Assembly: GCA_900708905.1 (NCBI GenBank)
Contig: CAADRB010000007.1
Coordinates: 1,767,673-1,831,672 of the forward strand
DNA length: 64,000 bases
Direction: 5' to 3'
DNA from: Hymenolepis diminuta
Taxonomy: Eukaryota > Platyhelminthes > Cestoda > Cyclophyllidea > Hymenolepididae
In this document: positions 12,158 through 25,100 of the stretch, piece by piece
How positions within the stretch are numbered: position 1 is the stretch's first letter
How the letters are laid out: each line of letters opens with the position of its first letter
The notes under the pieces: model-generated
Seen by the model: only the letters and a program-made list of their open reading frames with translations
The model's database searches: none
Told to the model about the DNA's origin: nothing
Position numbers and translations under genes: made by a program

Positions 12158-15100
12158 CTACAAATAAAAAAAGCAAACAAAAATCTACTATTAATTAATA
12201 AAATGCAACAAATTGAATTACTTAACTCATCAGTTCATTTATGAGTCAACATGTACTTCATTCTTCAACTTAGCTGACTAGTTTTTTTCATTTCACTCGG
12301 CCATTCAATGGAAATTGGATGAAAGTTATTGACAAATTGGGATCATCAAAATGACTTTCATAGAATCAACAGGTTTTTCGGTGTGTCTCCAAATCCCTAC
12401 ATTAGATGATCTATCTCACTGCTAAATAGCACATCATGAGAGCGAAGTTTCAGAGTCTCATCTTGTACCCTGTATCATGCAATTTCATTTCATTTCGGAA
12501 TAATTTTTGACAGTCTATAACACAAAAAGGCTTTTAGGATATCATCCTGAATTTTTGACCTTTCCTTTGAATATTTGAGTAATTGTTTCCATTGTTGTAT
12601 TCAAATGTAAAATTCGTTGATTTATCTAATAAAATAGATAAAATTTGTCAGTGGTAATTCATTTTTAAAATTATTTACTAAGATAAGTCCCATTTCCGTG
12701 GTTAGGGAAGGAAAGTTGTATTATTTTAAATATTTTGCACTCTTGAATACCACGCCATTATTGTGGTGATTTTCTAGCAGCTATCATGACCAGCTTATCA
12801 TTTACTTAATATAAATGATAATTATTTTACAATTTGGCATGATAAAAACAATTTAATTTTTCTCTTTTTATAACATTCTATTGATGTTTTACAAAAAAAT
12901 AGTAGATTCGAACATTTGCTGAAGTAAACCAAAATTTGAGATCAGAAAATTTCACAACTTTGAGTGAGAATCCCAATGATATAGTACATTAAATCATAGT
13001 ATTATAAAACAAATACAACTAGTGTTATCTATGTTTATGTTTATAATATGCCCATTTATTTAAAAATCCTATGGAGAGTTCTAATTGGACAAAAGAATGC
13101 ATAGCTTGCGAACCCTAGCAGTAGCCCAAGGACGAATATTCACTCACTTCAATATACTTTAATAATAGTTAGTTTTGAAGGCCATTTGGAAAGGATCAAT
13201 TTTTATTTCGTTTTATTAAAATAGTTTCCTAAAATCATAAATGTGGCAGCACTAAATTAAGAAGAGTGATTGCGTGACCAGTGTTAAGTAATATTCAGTA
13301 CTACTCTGACTTTTAAAATTTGGCATATGGTTACCTTTACTGTTAACTTACTGTTATAATATTTTTTAATATTAAAAATCCGAAATATCAATGCGGTAGT
13401 TAAAAATATGGTCGTAGCTAATGTGACAGACTCAATTTAATCTAATTGATACCATTATTCTCATACATCTGTCAGCATAATGAAAATGGATGATCCAGAG
13501 GGATATCAGTTTGGATTTTTATTTAACAAATATTTTAACTTTAAAATGCAATTAATATCAGACCAGATATCTCGATGCCCAAACAGTAAATTGAGTATCT
13601 ATTCATATTTTTGTGTTTATGTATTATATATCCTACCAAGGTAATCATTATTAGACCTTTTCAAGTAGACAAAACGTTTTATTAGGATTTAAACGTATTT
13701 TGTTGATAAAAGTCACCGAAACAATGGTTGCATGGAAACAGCATAAGAATGTGTTTTATTTCATGAAAAAGTTGATGGACATCCAACATCTCAGGCATAA
13801 CCCAAGAAAGTAACGCATAAAATCATAAAATGGAACATTTGAACATTGGAAAACTATTTGATGAACCAGATCAATTACGCACAACTCAGGCAACCAGATA
13901 ACTTAAACTGAGTCCCATTTTCTGTCTCTCGTTTTTGTCCCATTCATGAAAGAAAATAGGCCAATTCAGATTCATTCATGATAAGATATTTTTCAGGAAC
14001 TAAGATTTGAATGCTTTTACTTTCTGCATTTGATAGAAATTATAAATTAATTAGAGCACTTTGTATAACATATTTCAAGTTTAAAAATTTCCCAGTTAGA
14101 CTTTCAAAATTGTATCATATTTGTTTTTAGTATGTGTTCTCAAAGAATAAATTATATTTTAAGTAACAAATTAATTGTAAGAAAATTCTTATATTAAAAA
14201 GTCTTCACAAAGGACCAAATTAAATTATAACAAAACACCTTTAATCTAAAACCGTTTTTATCTTCTATAAAATTAAAACAATTACAATAGTGCTTAAAAG
14301 TAATGAATGCTTGAATAAGTCTGCAATTGCACTTTTTAAAAATAATTTTATTAATTAAAAATATCATCTTATTCCATCTTAAAATTCTTTAAGGTAGACT
14401 ATACTTTGACGAAAGAACAGGTAAAATACATTCTAATATTTTTTCCATGCCAGAAGAAATAAATTGACTCGCTAATATATAATGAAAAAATTAATTAATT
14501 TAAAAATGCAAACTTTCTTAAATTAAAGTTAATTGAATTTTTGAGATTAAGGAATAAAAGTCTTCCAAGATATAATGTTTTTTAGGCAATAAGCATTTTT
14601 AACTTTGCATATGAAACGAAATTTTTTAAGGTTCTTGTGTAAAATTAAAATTACCTCAATAATAAAAATATTTCATGGTTTAGGTAATGCAAATTTTAAT
14701 ACTTTAATTAAAAATAGCCACGTTATTCCTTTGTTTTCTATTGATTTCCTAAATGAAAGGTGATAAAAAAGAATTCTCTGTTTTCATTAGAAATACTAAC
14801 AAGATAAATAAAATTTTAGAACAAAAATTTGCTGCTGAAATGGAAAAATAACTTTTGATATTCATGTATTTACTTTGCTTTTTATGTGTGACAAGTGACA
14901 AATACCCCTATTAGACCCCGCTTTACACTTACTGTATGTCTTTAATGCCGGAATAAAACTAAATACATATTTCATGGTCTCCCCAATTTCGCTCTGTTAA
15001 AAAGTTATATACTATATATACATTTAACTCAAAATCATGGATAGTATTTTAAAAACACATCAGAGGAGGCAAATTTTCCATGATTCCTTAGAAAAAATGA

Positions 15101-15658
15101 AAATAAGTTTGATATTTATAACGACATATTTGCCGTTACATGGTATAAATTGGTGAGCAATTTTGGAAATGAATCATTAAACTAATATCATATATGCTAA
15201 GAAGAAATAATCATGAAAATATAAAATTTCAATATATTAGCCCATTATGTGCTGGGCTAAAATAAAGCAGAATAATAAATAATTTAATAAAGCAAGAAAA
15301 CATACCTCTGAAACCCGAGTGGAAAAGTTATAATTAGTGTTATTGCATCAGTGGCAGACAGCGCAATCATTATCTTGTAAGCAGGTCCAACAAAAACCGA
15401 TTTTCTAAAAACTTGACAATTGATGACATTCAGTAGTAAGCCAATGAGACATATACTCGGCTGGACGTAGAAGTAAATAGCGAATTCAGGCAGAGTTAGA
15501 GCGCAGAGATTTTGTGAATCTGAGGAATTAGTTGTTGTATCCATTTTGAACAGTGATGTGTAGAAATGATCGTAATTTGCAGCACTTTTAATCCATTCTA
15601 ATAGCCAAAAATGTATTACTGTTTGGCCAAAGGAGAAGAGCCAATGAGAATGAGCCAT
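10188..15658 (-). CDS. FMRFamide-receptor-like class A GPCR (two exons, one frame disruption)
   Basis: Predicted rhodopsin-type receptor for an RFamide or similar neuropeptide, signalling through G proteins at the plasma membrane. Exon 1 (15658-15306) carries the N-terminus, TM1 (Asn77 of the GxxxN motif) and TM2 (LSATD, Asp104). A phase-2 intron of 3148 bp follows codon 117. Exon 2 (12157-10188) has TM3 ending in ERY (167-169), TM4, a TWL..IFVYIIP TM5 typical of the FMRFaR group, an Arg/Lys-rich third loop with a QRK start to TM6, TM7 with NFFLY replacing NPxxY, and a long cytoplasmic tail of about 325 residues. The product is about 773 aa from Met1 or 735 aa from Met39. One base too many at a run of six T (minus strand, 11754-11749) breaks the frame at the end of TM4. 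The canonical Cys of TM3 (position 143 is Ala) and of extracellular loop 2 are absent. Ligand identity is inferred from family resemblance only. Confidence 0.85.
11749..11754 (-). other. One-base frame disruption in a homopolymer
   Basis: Six consecutive A on the plus strand (six T in the coding strand). The reading frame coming from TM3/TM4 hits a stop about 40 bases later, while the frame to the other side is open for more than 500 codons. A sequencing or assembly error in the run is the simplest explanation. A true allele-level null mutation is the alternative. Confidence 0.75.
12158..15305 (-). other. GPCR intron 1 (3148 bp)
   Basis: Bounded by GTATGT at the donor and TTTGTAG at the acceptor on the minus strand. 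The interior is AT-rich, with no nested gene, RNA or transposon that I can recognise. Confidence 0.8.
15306..15658 (-). CDS. GPCR exon 1 (N-terminus, TM1, TM2)
   Basis: 353 bp ending in GGGTTTCAGAG/GTATGT, a good donor. Two in-frame starts are possible: Met1 at 15658 and Met39 at 15544. The second begins MDTTTNSSDS, a short extracellular N-terminus with a glycosylation sequon. A TATAAATA box at 15677-15670 (minus strand) would place transcription start near 15647, downstream of Met1, which favours Met39. TM1 is about residues 58-84 and TM2 about 95-114. Confidence 0.85.
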
Positions 15659-15669
15659 ACATTTCGCCG

Positions 15670-15677
15670 TATTTATA
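15670..15677 (-). promoter_or_regulatory. TATA-like box of the GPCR gene
   Basis: TATAAATA on the minus strand, 12 bp upstream of the first possible ATG (15658) and about 125 bp upstream of Met39 (15544). If used with normal spacing it implies initiation after the first ATG. In AT-rich DNA a chance match is quite possible. Confidence 0.3.
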
Positions 15678-18600
15678 TTGGCTAAACAGAGAAGAAATTA
15701 TATTGCACTGTCTGGGTTCAGTTTTCAATTTAAAAATTGGGACAAAAATATATTTTAAGTTTTTTTGATTTATAACAAGACGTTATTGCATTTAGAGTTA
15801 CACTAGATTTCATTTTATTAGGATGGAATTTTATTTAAAAATTGAATAATTATTAGTGGTCGAGAAGAAAGGTAATTTATGCTACCCGTAAATTCTTTTA
15901 TCATTTTAGCAGTCTTATCGCCTTTAAGATCCTAATCCATCAGGGAAAGCATTAGTAGAAATTTGCTTGATGGAGGTAAAGTAGAGCCACTCTTATGAAA
16001 AACCGCATTCTATCGCCTGATAGGATAAGAAATAACAAGTGTGACTTGCTACTCAATCACTGCGTGCTGATGAGCCTCCTTCTGAATATCACGTCATCAG
16101 CGAACACAATCATATTAACAATGGCTGCTGAAAGCCGCGGAGTATGACCTAAGACTAGCCCTTACCAAGAGGCGAAAAATCAGACAAAATACGGAAATTG
16201 TTTTAATTATGAAATAAAAATTACATGAACCATTCAACCATATAGAAATGACTGAGCGGAGTTTACACGCAACATCTATTGAATACACAAACATAGGGAA
16301 AAATAGTCTAAATTTGCTTTAATTTAATTAAATCCAAATGTATTTCAAGAGAAGAAAGATTATATTAAGCATTTTGTTAATAAATATAGATAAACATGTA
16401 TACGAATCTGAATGTTCCCTTTAGAACAAAGCCGCAAATTTATTATTGAATCATTAAAATAATTGACAAATGTCTTTTGAAAATATGATTTAGATTTCCG
16501 AATAACTCTAATGACTAAATTATAAGAAACAGTGAATGATACTCAAAAAATTATTTTTACAAATAAAACTTTCGTTTGTTTAAAACTTCATGACTTTCAG
16601 TTGGGAGTTTTGTGCAAACTTTTTCGTAGAAGCTTCTGATTTGCAACTAAGAGCAGGGAAAATAATATTTTTACAAATTTCTCTCAAATACATAACATAC
16701 ATTTTTCTGAAAAAAAAGATAAAATTTATAAAAATTTGCATATATTACTAAAACTATCTCTTTGGTCGTTGTCAAATTCGTCAAGTAGATTTATGATTAA
16801 ACCCAAATCTAGTCCCATAAGGTTTACCGTCCCCAAGTTAACGGTAAATTCCCATGAATTTTAATAAATTATCTGCATTAAATTGACTTTTCAAAAAATA
16901 ATTTAATTAATCCCTACCCTGAGGTGAACAAATGACACTGTTGTGACATTTACTCACGTAAGTTTGAGTTGAAAAGAAATAGAAGCCAGGTGAGTTTTCG
17001 TGAAAGAGTCTTATGGCCAAAGATGTGTGCTTTTTGAAACTTAAATATTTAATATTTATTTTAGACTATAATTTTATTTACATTATATTATTCTGAGGTA
17101 ACTTCCCCCTCCCTCCACTAATCAAATTCTAAGCTTGAAAAGTTTAAGAGATCTATCTTAATGTATTATCATCATGTAACTGTCATTTTAAATATCCATT
17201 GACTGTTTAAATTCTTTTAACTTACATATTTTTATTACTAATTAAAGAAAAATCATCTTAATATCTGGCATTTATAATTTGGTTTATTGAAGAAACTGCA
17301 CAAGGAGTGAGGATAACAGAAGCTTCCCACGTCTAAACACTTTGGTTAAAATGGAGACGAATTCAAATCTTCCTTCCTCCTAAAAACTGAATTTTTGTGT
17401 ATTCATTTTCTGTTTCTATTCTTTACTCAACATTTTATCGCATTCAGATATCTAAAACCAGGAAAAGGAAACTAAGGCTCAATCCCAGTTTTAAAATGAT
17501 TGATAATTTGGCATTTTTATCAAGGTGAATATAATATATAATACCAAGAGGGTATGAAACTTCTTGTTCCAGACAACTGTCACTGGCTACACTTGTCATC
17601 TAGGTACCTTAAATGCCACATTTTAAAGAAAAAGTAAACTTTTAAATATATTAAACACACATTTAAACAAATTCTACGGTAAAATCCATTTATCCGATTG
17701 GATGCTTGTATTGGATACTTTTTAGAAATAGACAAAGTACCAAGTTCTTTGTTCAATGCCATCTCTTTGGCTTCATGTATTCGCTTCATTCACTGTAAAC
17801 AAAAAAATTTATTTCTAGAACATCCTTTTTTAATTGGACAAGCGAATTCTTAGCTAAAAGTTCATAATTTTTTGGAGGTAGGAAGAAATAAACACGAAAA
17901 TACCTGCACTCTTATTTTATAACGTCTTTTGACTAAGTAGAGTAAATAAAATGAATTATTTTGTTTATATGTAATAATTCAAGGAATCACTCATTTATTT
18001 GTTTACTATTTTTAACAAAATACTACAATTTTAGTGAATTCACAGATAAATGGTGTCTAATTGATTAACCTATTAATGTATTAAGAAAGGTGTTTTTTCT
18101 CCATTTTATTCCAGTAATCGTAAAAGAGGAGGAAAATGACAATTTGGAGTAAAAGAAGACAAGAAATATAGTGAAATCATTTTATTCCACCTTTAAAACT
18201 CTACGAGTATTTAAAATTCCCAATTTAGCCCTTCTAATTCTCTATAGATGAAAATAATTCAGAATTAAAAGTATAATCTGGAAGAAAATAAAATTTAATT
18301 TTAGAAATTGTGTTTGTTTCTATACTGAGAAATTTTAGGCGAAAATTTATTGCCTCGCATGCATTTGAATGGCCTAGGAGAACAGATCAATTCATGACGC
18401 AGGGATCTTAAATAATGACGAATCTCTGACAACATCCTAAGACTTGAAGTTGATCATAAATAACTGAAAAAGATAAATTCTTATATAAAGTTTCCGAAAA
18501 TATCTACTGACCACATTGTTCCTTCCTTAAAGACAATTAAGTTACATTAGAATAACAGACCACATCTCACCTAATACCTATTTGCGGGCAAATTTATTTA

Positions 18601-19116
18601 AAGAAATCATTTATTTTGAAAATAACTAGAAAGTTCTAATATGACCTGGTTAATAGCTCAAGTTTACAATGGACTCATGGTTAGTCTCCTTCACGAAAAA
18701 CCTATTCTGTTTAATGGTTCACGGAATCCGTTAGCATTCTGGTCTTCCTTTTATTATCAATGTACTTTAGAGAACACTGGAACCCTTTATTTATAGTATT
18801 ACAATAAAATGCGTACCCATTAAAATCAGAATGACTTAATGGTCAGCCTAATTACTAACGTAATACAGTCAGAATTATTTCCCATAACATTAAAAGTTCC
18901 TTTTACAGAGTTTGATATAATAAAATAACTTTGAATTATTCCCAAGATTATAATTCGAATCTTATACAGACATCCACCATTTAATTGTGCTACTGATTTA
19001 AATTCCGCAGAAAAAATGACAAAACAGAGGTCGTAATTTTATTTCGATAACTTTTATGTGTCTGAAAATTTTACAGTACGATATAGGAATAAATATATTA
19101 ATTAAATTTGATCAGA
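15678..19116. other. Intergenic, upstream of the GPCR, nothing recognised
   Basis: AT-rich sequence. No open frame with recognisable features and no RNA gene. The stretch 15890-16170 is a little richer in G+C but has no clear coding potential. Confidence 0.45.
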
Positions 19117-19249
19117 GGCAAATGATTGCGGCAGTGTTGACCAATCTCGGTCGAAAGCTAACAACCGGGAACTAAAGTGTATCGGTTAAGTGGATCAAAG
19201 TGTATGAACCGAGATGTGAGTCAGTCACTCAGCATACGAAATCATTTCC
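19117..19249. repeat. Imperfect palindrome, about 130 bp
   Basis: The outer arms GCAAATGATT (about 19118) and CGAAATCATTT (about 19238-19248) are near reverse complements, as are the inner ATCTCGGT (about 19143) and ACCGAGAT (about 19208-19215). Pairing in between is partial. This could be a decayed foldback or MITE remnant, or a regulatory structure. Confidence 0.3.
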
Positions 19250-20827
19250 AAAGATAAATTGATAAGATTCTGAAAATTTCCAGCTAGAAATAATTGAATT
19301 TTAATCTTTTACCAATCGTCGTTATTTAACATTTAGCTGACTTTTTCACTATTTTCCATGCGATAATAGATCACATCTTACTTTGAATTCTGAATCACAA
19401 ATTTTGTTGTTAAGGTCAACAAAATTAGAAAAAAATAAAATTTAAATTATATTTTTGCTTGTTCAGATAGTTTTTTTATAATTAATTTATGGTTAATAAT
19501 GCTCAAAAATTTTTTGTAGTTTTTCGTCTATATAATTATATTTCTGACGTACGTCAGTTGTTATCACCTTTTCATCACATCTTTTTCCACTGAATGGGTA
19601 TTTACTAAATGACAGAATTTTTACCAAATCAAGCATTTGCACTTCTTCTTACTTTATAAAAAACTAATGTTTTATAAGAGGATTTTCCTCGAAATTATGC
19701 CACTCGTTGCTAGTTTTGTCAAACGAACGCAAAAGTTGAAACAACAGTGATTTGTAAATATAAACTTTAAGAGATTTTACCAATTTAAGGAATCATCTGA
19801 TATTGTGGATACTTTTAAAAGTCTGAATTTGAGAGGAAACAAAATTTTCCCCAATCTTAACAAAATATCTGTTCTACTTTAAAGTATAATTTCAATTGAG
19901 TTGAAAATTTACTAAAGAACTTCATTACTTCAAAAGTTCAGAGATAAATATCTAATAAAATAATACCATTTCGAGATATTTGGAAAAATTTAATAAGATA
20001 AACGAAAAAGTTTGTATTTGATTGTATTTGCTACTCCACCAAATTCTATAATATACCTTTGTTTAAATACTGTGGTATTATAGTTTACCTCGAGTTAACT
20101 CTGCTCTGAGAGCGCTGTTATATTAAGATTATATGAACTGCTTAACATCTTGTAAAGACAAATTCCTTTTGACTTTGAAGGGAAGAAGTAAATTTAAGCG
20201 ACAAGGTCGGCCATTAACAATCAACCAATGAGCAGTGAAGGTCGTTATTAATAAAATTATTTATGATTCAAGCGATGAATTACGAAATTTGAATTCTGGA
20301 TTGTGAATCAGTAAACTACTCACTAAGTGAGTATTCTACAAATTGAATCCGATAATCAAATAAATTAACAAACATAAAGTTCCTTTTATTCAATTCATAT
20401 ATTTTTCATTAAACTCTTCTTACCAGGTGTCAGCTGCTTTACCAAAATGAAAAATTGTACTCGTTTTTTTTCCATTGCTATTGGTTACAATATAATAGAA
20501 ACCGACTTTATCTCAAATAGTCCTAAAATTGCAATGATCAGACGAAGAGACACACAATGAAAAATTCCAAGACGATGCTAAATTGCAGTATTATGTTGTA
20601 AAAGAATACAAATGAAACAACCATTTAATTAAATACACATATTAAAAAGGTCATATTACCCGTATATTACTTTATAAGAACCTCAAAGAGCAAAATAGTG
20701 ATCTACTCCTTATAATCGAAATACTGTAAGGTAAATAATATTCCATCTATACAAGTGAGCTAATCAGCATTCCTAGCATTCACATAAAGTTACTTTTTGT
20801 TAGTTGGTATAATAAGCTCAGATACTG
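19250..20827. other. Intergenic, nothing recognised
   Basis: AT-rich, no gene-like features seen. Confidence 0.45.
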
Positions 20828-20849
20828 NNNNNNNNNNNNNNNNNNNNNN
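20828..20849. other. Assembly gap (22 N)
   Basis: A run of 22 unknown bases. The true distance and sequence across it are unknown. It lies about 410 bp left of the inverted-repeat arm at 21264. Confidence 0.98.
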
Positions 20850-21263
20850 ATTTAAATGGTTGAACGAAGGTTATTAATAGTAATCACTATAACCACCATA
20901 TCCGTTAGTAATTTAATTTAGAATTAAATACTCAGGGATAAGCTATTAAATAACGGATCAGTGTAATGAATAAAGGAAAACTGAAGAAAAGCACTGAAAA
21001 AGCCACATTATTTACACTTTAATTTTTATATAATATTCTTGATAGGCTTGGAAGTCACTTTAAAATTTCGTTCTTTAAAAATAAAGTTGATATTTTTAAT
21101 TAGAAAATAGTTCTTCTGCAAATTAATATGCATTTTCAAGTGGAAAAAAAATGATAAGTGGAAGAAAATCAGTCAATATTAATTAAATCGTTAAGTATTT
21201 TTTTTATAAATTAAAACACAATATTTTAGTCGTAATATTAGCAGGACTAAATCCAAATTCAAG
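20850..21263. other. Intergenic between gap and inverted repeat
   Basis: AT-rich, nothing recognised. It shares no clear similarity with the right flank of the second arm (after 27046), so the repeat seems to end at the stated boundary. Confidence 0.45.
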
Positions 21264-21809
21264 TGCGATGTTGGTCTTGATTTAAACATATTTTGAGTAG
21301 ATTTTTATAAGATTTTCTATTTGTTTAAATGATCTTCTTCCGGCTTCGAGCGATTACTTATAAAATATTCTTCTGTTTATTCTGGGAACGAATAAAGTGC
21401 ATTATTAATGGCAAAATAATTGATATTAAAAAACGTCCCCGGATTTCAAAAAATCGCTTTTTTAAATACTTTAATATTAGTCTTTTATCAAAATATATTT
21501 TCTAACAAAAAGTGTTTTTTAAAATAATGTTAAAACTTACTGTTCCTCTTTAACAACTTTTTATGATTTCAAAGAGCGAAGCAAAAAAATAAGAACATAC
21601 AAAATAGATAAAGTCCATATACTAATAATTTAATAATCAAATTGTATAAAATGCATTAATTTTTGAAACATTATAGCCAGAGCCATTGGTATCTTTTTTT
21701 CCATTTTCCAATGTCCGTGTGATTTTGTTAAATTTTGTTCCACCATTGTTCTTCATGATTTTAATTTCTAACCCAAAACTTATCTCTTAATTACGGTGAT
21801 TCTTCAGTG
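21264..21809 (+). repeat. Left arm of a 546-bp inverted repeat
   Basis: Reverse complement of 26501-27046 over the same length. Reading line by line I found five mismatches, all near the two ends: two in the first 15 bp, two around 21775 and one in the last 10 bp. About 490 bp in the middle match perfectly. The arm begins TGCGATGTTGG and ends ATTCTTCAGTG. It has no open frame of note. It could be a long terminal inverted repeat of a DNA transposon, two opposed copies of a non-autonomous element, or a local inverted duplication kept identical by gene conversion. Confidence 0.9.
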
Positions 21810-21928
21810 GAAGAGCATCCAAATTGAATTTAAACCTTTCTCTTGCACTAAGTAAGCTATCAATTTAGTCACATCATATTGAGTCCCCCTAATTGCTGAT
21901 TGGCTACCTGAAGCTATGTAACATTCCC

Positions 21929-22123
21929 TTAATAACCTCTACAAATATTACTGACGATTAAAATTAATGGATAATTTGATTTACCTCTCCACGTATAGAC
22001 AGCAGATACTCTCTGCCCAACCAGTCGGCGCTTGACTAGTAAAAGTGATAGAAGTCTCACTGTTATGATTACAGCATTTTCAAAGGCGAATAGTATCGAA
22101 GAATGAATGGCAATGTATTTCAT
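21929..22123 (-). other. Short open frame in the spacer, unassigned
   Basis: 65 codons including stop (64 residues) starting MKYIAIHSS, with a hydrophobic stretch (residues about 9-28) and then basic residues. After codon 45 a donor-like GAGAG/GTAAAT occurs, so the real exon, if any, may stop there. No family recognised. It could be a first exon with a membrane segment, or chance. Confidence 0.15.
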
Positions 22124-25100
22124 TATGCAAAAGTTGAAAAATTTATTTTAAATTTCTTTAAGCTCAGTACTTGCAACACAAATCAACAAGTACATATCTC
22201 AGTTAAAGTGCAAATGATGACTGGGTAGTTTGATAATACGCCAGGCCTAAAAGTTCCAAATATTCACCTAATGAGAGAAAAAGAGGAGAATTGTAGGAAA
22301 CAACGACTTTATGCTTAAGATAATTTAATTATTTAATGTAAGCAATTTAAATTTTAATAACAGGAAAGAAAAATTTTCACGAAAATGTCAGTTTAATTAA
22401 GAAAATATTTAATAACTCTAGTGAATTTTTAATTTTCTCCTTAAAAGAAACGGTACCATTATGGATGCAATGTTTCAAATTATGTTTATAGTGGGGATCA
22501 AGATAAAACAGTTACCACTTGGATAGTTGGAAAAAGAGAAATTAGCAGCTGAAAATATTAATTCCAAGGGGTTCAATGGCAAAATTTACAAGTAATAAAA
22601 TGTGAACAAAAAATTTTTCGACAGACTGAAAAGCTGTGTTTATTATATTCACAGCAATGGGCGTTTCAGATAAAATAGTCAATTACATCTGAGCACCTAT
22701 TTCAAAAAGTCCTAGATATGCGTAAATTTTGAAGGTCGTAAATATAATAAAACAAGAAAAGGCAGAAGAATTAAAATACTGGGATGATGGTAATTTCACT
22801 TATTCCTGTTACAATTCAGCCAAATCCGCGGCAAATGGTGTCTTTCAATTCATTCCAAAGTTTATATTTAAGTGAATCTAATTCATTTGAATGGAATAGT
22901 TTATAAAATTCTTAGGTATTAAAAATTACAAATCACATTCTCAGCATTCGTAACAATGACCAGTTGAGGAAAAAGAAATTTGATGAATTTTTCATATTAT
23001 TTGGCTTCTATAAGTAAAAAATATCCATTACAAATTCAAATTCCAAATCGAGAAAGTTATACTGCAACTGAGTTAGTAGTATTATGGCATGGGCACGATC
23101 AAGTTTACAACACAATTCAATGCTTCATAAAGTTTTGAGAAATAAATCAAACTGCGTAAAATTCCTGAACATCATAAACGTAAAAAAGAATAATGATCCT
23201 CGAAGAAGTAATTTTTCTTTAACGAGCATTTGCATTTGAATTCTTCCCGATTCATTGGAAATATTGAAAACTTCACATTTTTACTGCAAAACCGCATTTT
23301 GAATACCGAAGTCAATCAAATATTTTTCGGTTAATTATACGAAATAAATATTCCCTCATTCCATGTGTATATATAAATGTCAGGATTCTTGATGAATTAA
23401 AAAAAATCAATTTTATTTTTTAATTAATATAAAATTTTAAATTTCACTTCGGCTTTTGCCACGGCAAATTATACAAATTCAAAAGTAATGGTAATTTATA
23501 TTCGTAATATGTTGCTAATAATAAAATCAAAATAATTATTTAAATTTGCAACAAATGTTAATTATCCATCGCGGAAGTTATTCGATATTAAGAGCTGATT
23601 GGATTTTAAATAGAACATAGAATGATAAGGCATAAACATTATATCTAGCAGGTTACCTCAAAATGATATCAATTTTCAAAATGTTATAAAACACTCTGAA
23701 TTCAAATTAAAAGATCATTTATCAAATTTTGTATCTGTGAACGAAAAATAGGAAACAATTTTTAATCTCACATTTCAATGCAATAGATTAGAGAAAATAT
23801 TTCACTTTTCTTCTAAAAAATTTCTTTTTCCTCCGTCTGAAAGGTCATATTTAAAATTGACTTATATGTTGTTATTCTCTCATCCTTGCGCTGGCACTGC
23901 TTGATAATAAAAGGATATGAAATCGACTAAATATGGAATTTTATGAGTACAGCGTTCACAACTGTACGATTTTAAACAGGCCGTGGTTTTAGACGTCTCT
24001 CCCACATTTATGTTCATATATTATTCAATTTATTAAAACAAAATTGAGTATCCTGCAAATATCATGGATATGTGTGAAATTAACAATCAGTTAAAGACTT
24101 AACACAATTCAAATTGGAAAGAAAGATTTGGAGTAACTGATTTTCATTTTAACAAATCCTATTTAAAAACGTTTTATTCAAAATGCAAAAATAGCTAAAG
24201 TGAAGACCGACTGCTGATCATATCATTTTATTGTTATTGTCAGCAGATATTAATTGTTAAAAGATATTTTAATTTATTTACTATTAAATAACGGCCCAAC
24301 AAAATCTTAATATCACAGATACGAACTCAATCTAAAATTCAAGGATTTAAGCGAAAATAATGGAGCTTTTGAGCACTTGGATAGCACCCTATGAAGGCAA
24401 AAACACAGTGCTTCCATATTACAATTAAGTATGACCTTTGACATCCTAACTAGATTACATGGCTCTAATTAAAGGCTGCCCCATTCCCTTTGCTAATTGG
24501 CGTATTCTGGTATTTTTCCATCATTGATTCCTGTTAAAAATTTGCGGTTATCACTCCAAGAACATGTTTTATAAAAAAATACAATAAAAATGACACTTTA
24601 AATTACAGTATTAATATTTTGGGACGATATTAAAATGATATTTATAGATCATTTTATTGTTACACAAATATCACTTTAAAAATGGTGCCATCTGACTTTA
24701 TTTCAATTAAGCCTACGAGTCAATCTTGATGAGTCATCCCGATCACAATTTTTATTAACTAACTTCCCTGTACACAAATTTAATAGTTTAAATTTGAAGT
24801 TTAATGCTCAAAAATTCTCCTTCTAAACCCAGCTGATTTATCTGTGTGCTGACTAAGCACCCAATTCCTCTAAACAGATTAAGTACCAGTAGGATTTGCT
24901 TTAAAGATAACACAGAAATAGCTAAAAGGTCATACTTCCGTTTCCGTCACTAGGACTTTCTAACTTTGATTTTTTTAACTTTTTCACTTCTTTAACGTAA
25001 AATTTGAATTTACAGCTAATTGGAAGGTTTGCTGTATTAAGCTTCTAAACAAAAGACCCATGATAACTCAAATTCACCCAAAGGCCTTCAAATTATCAGC

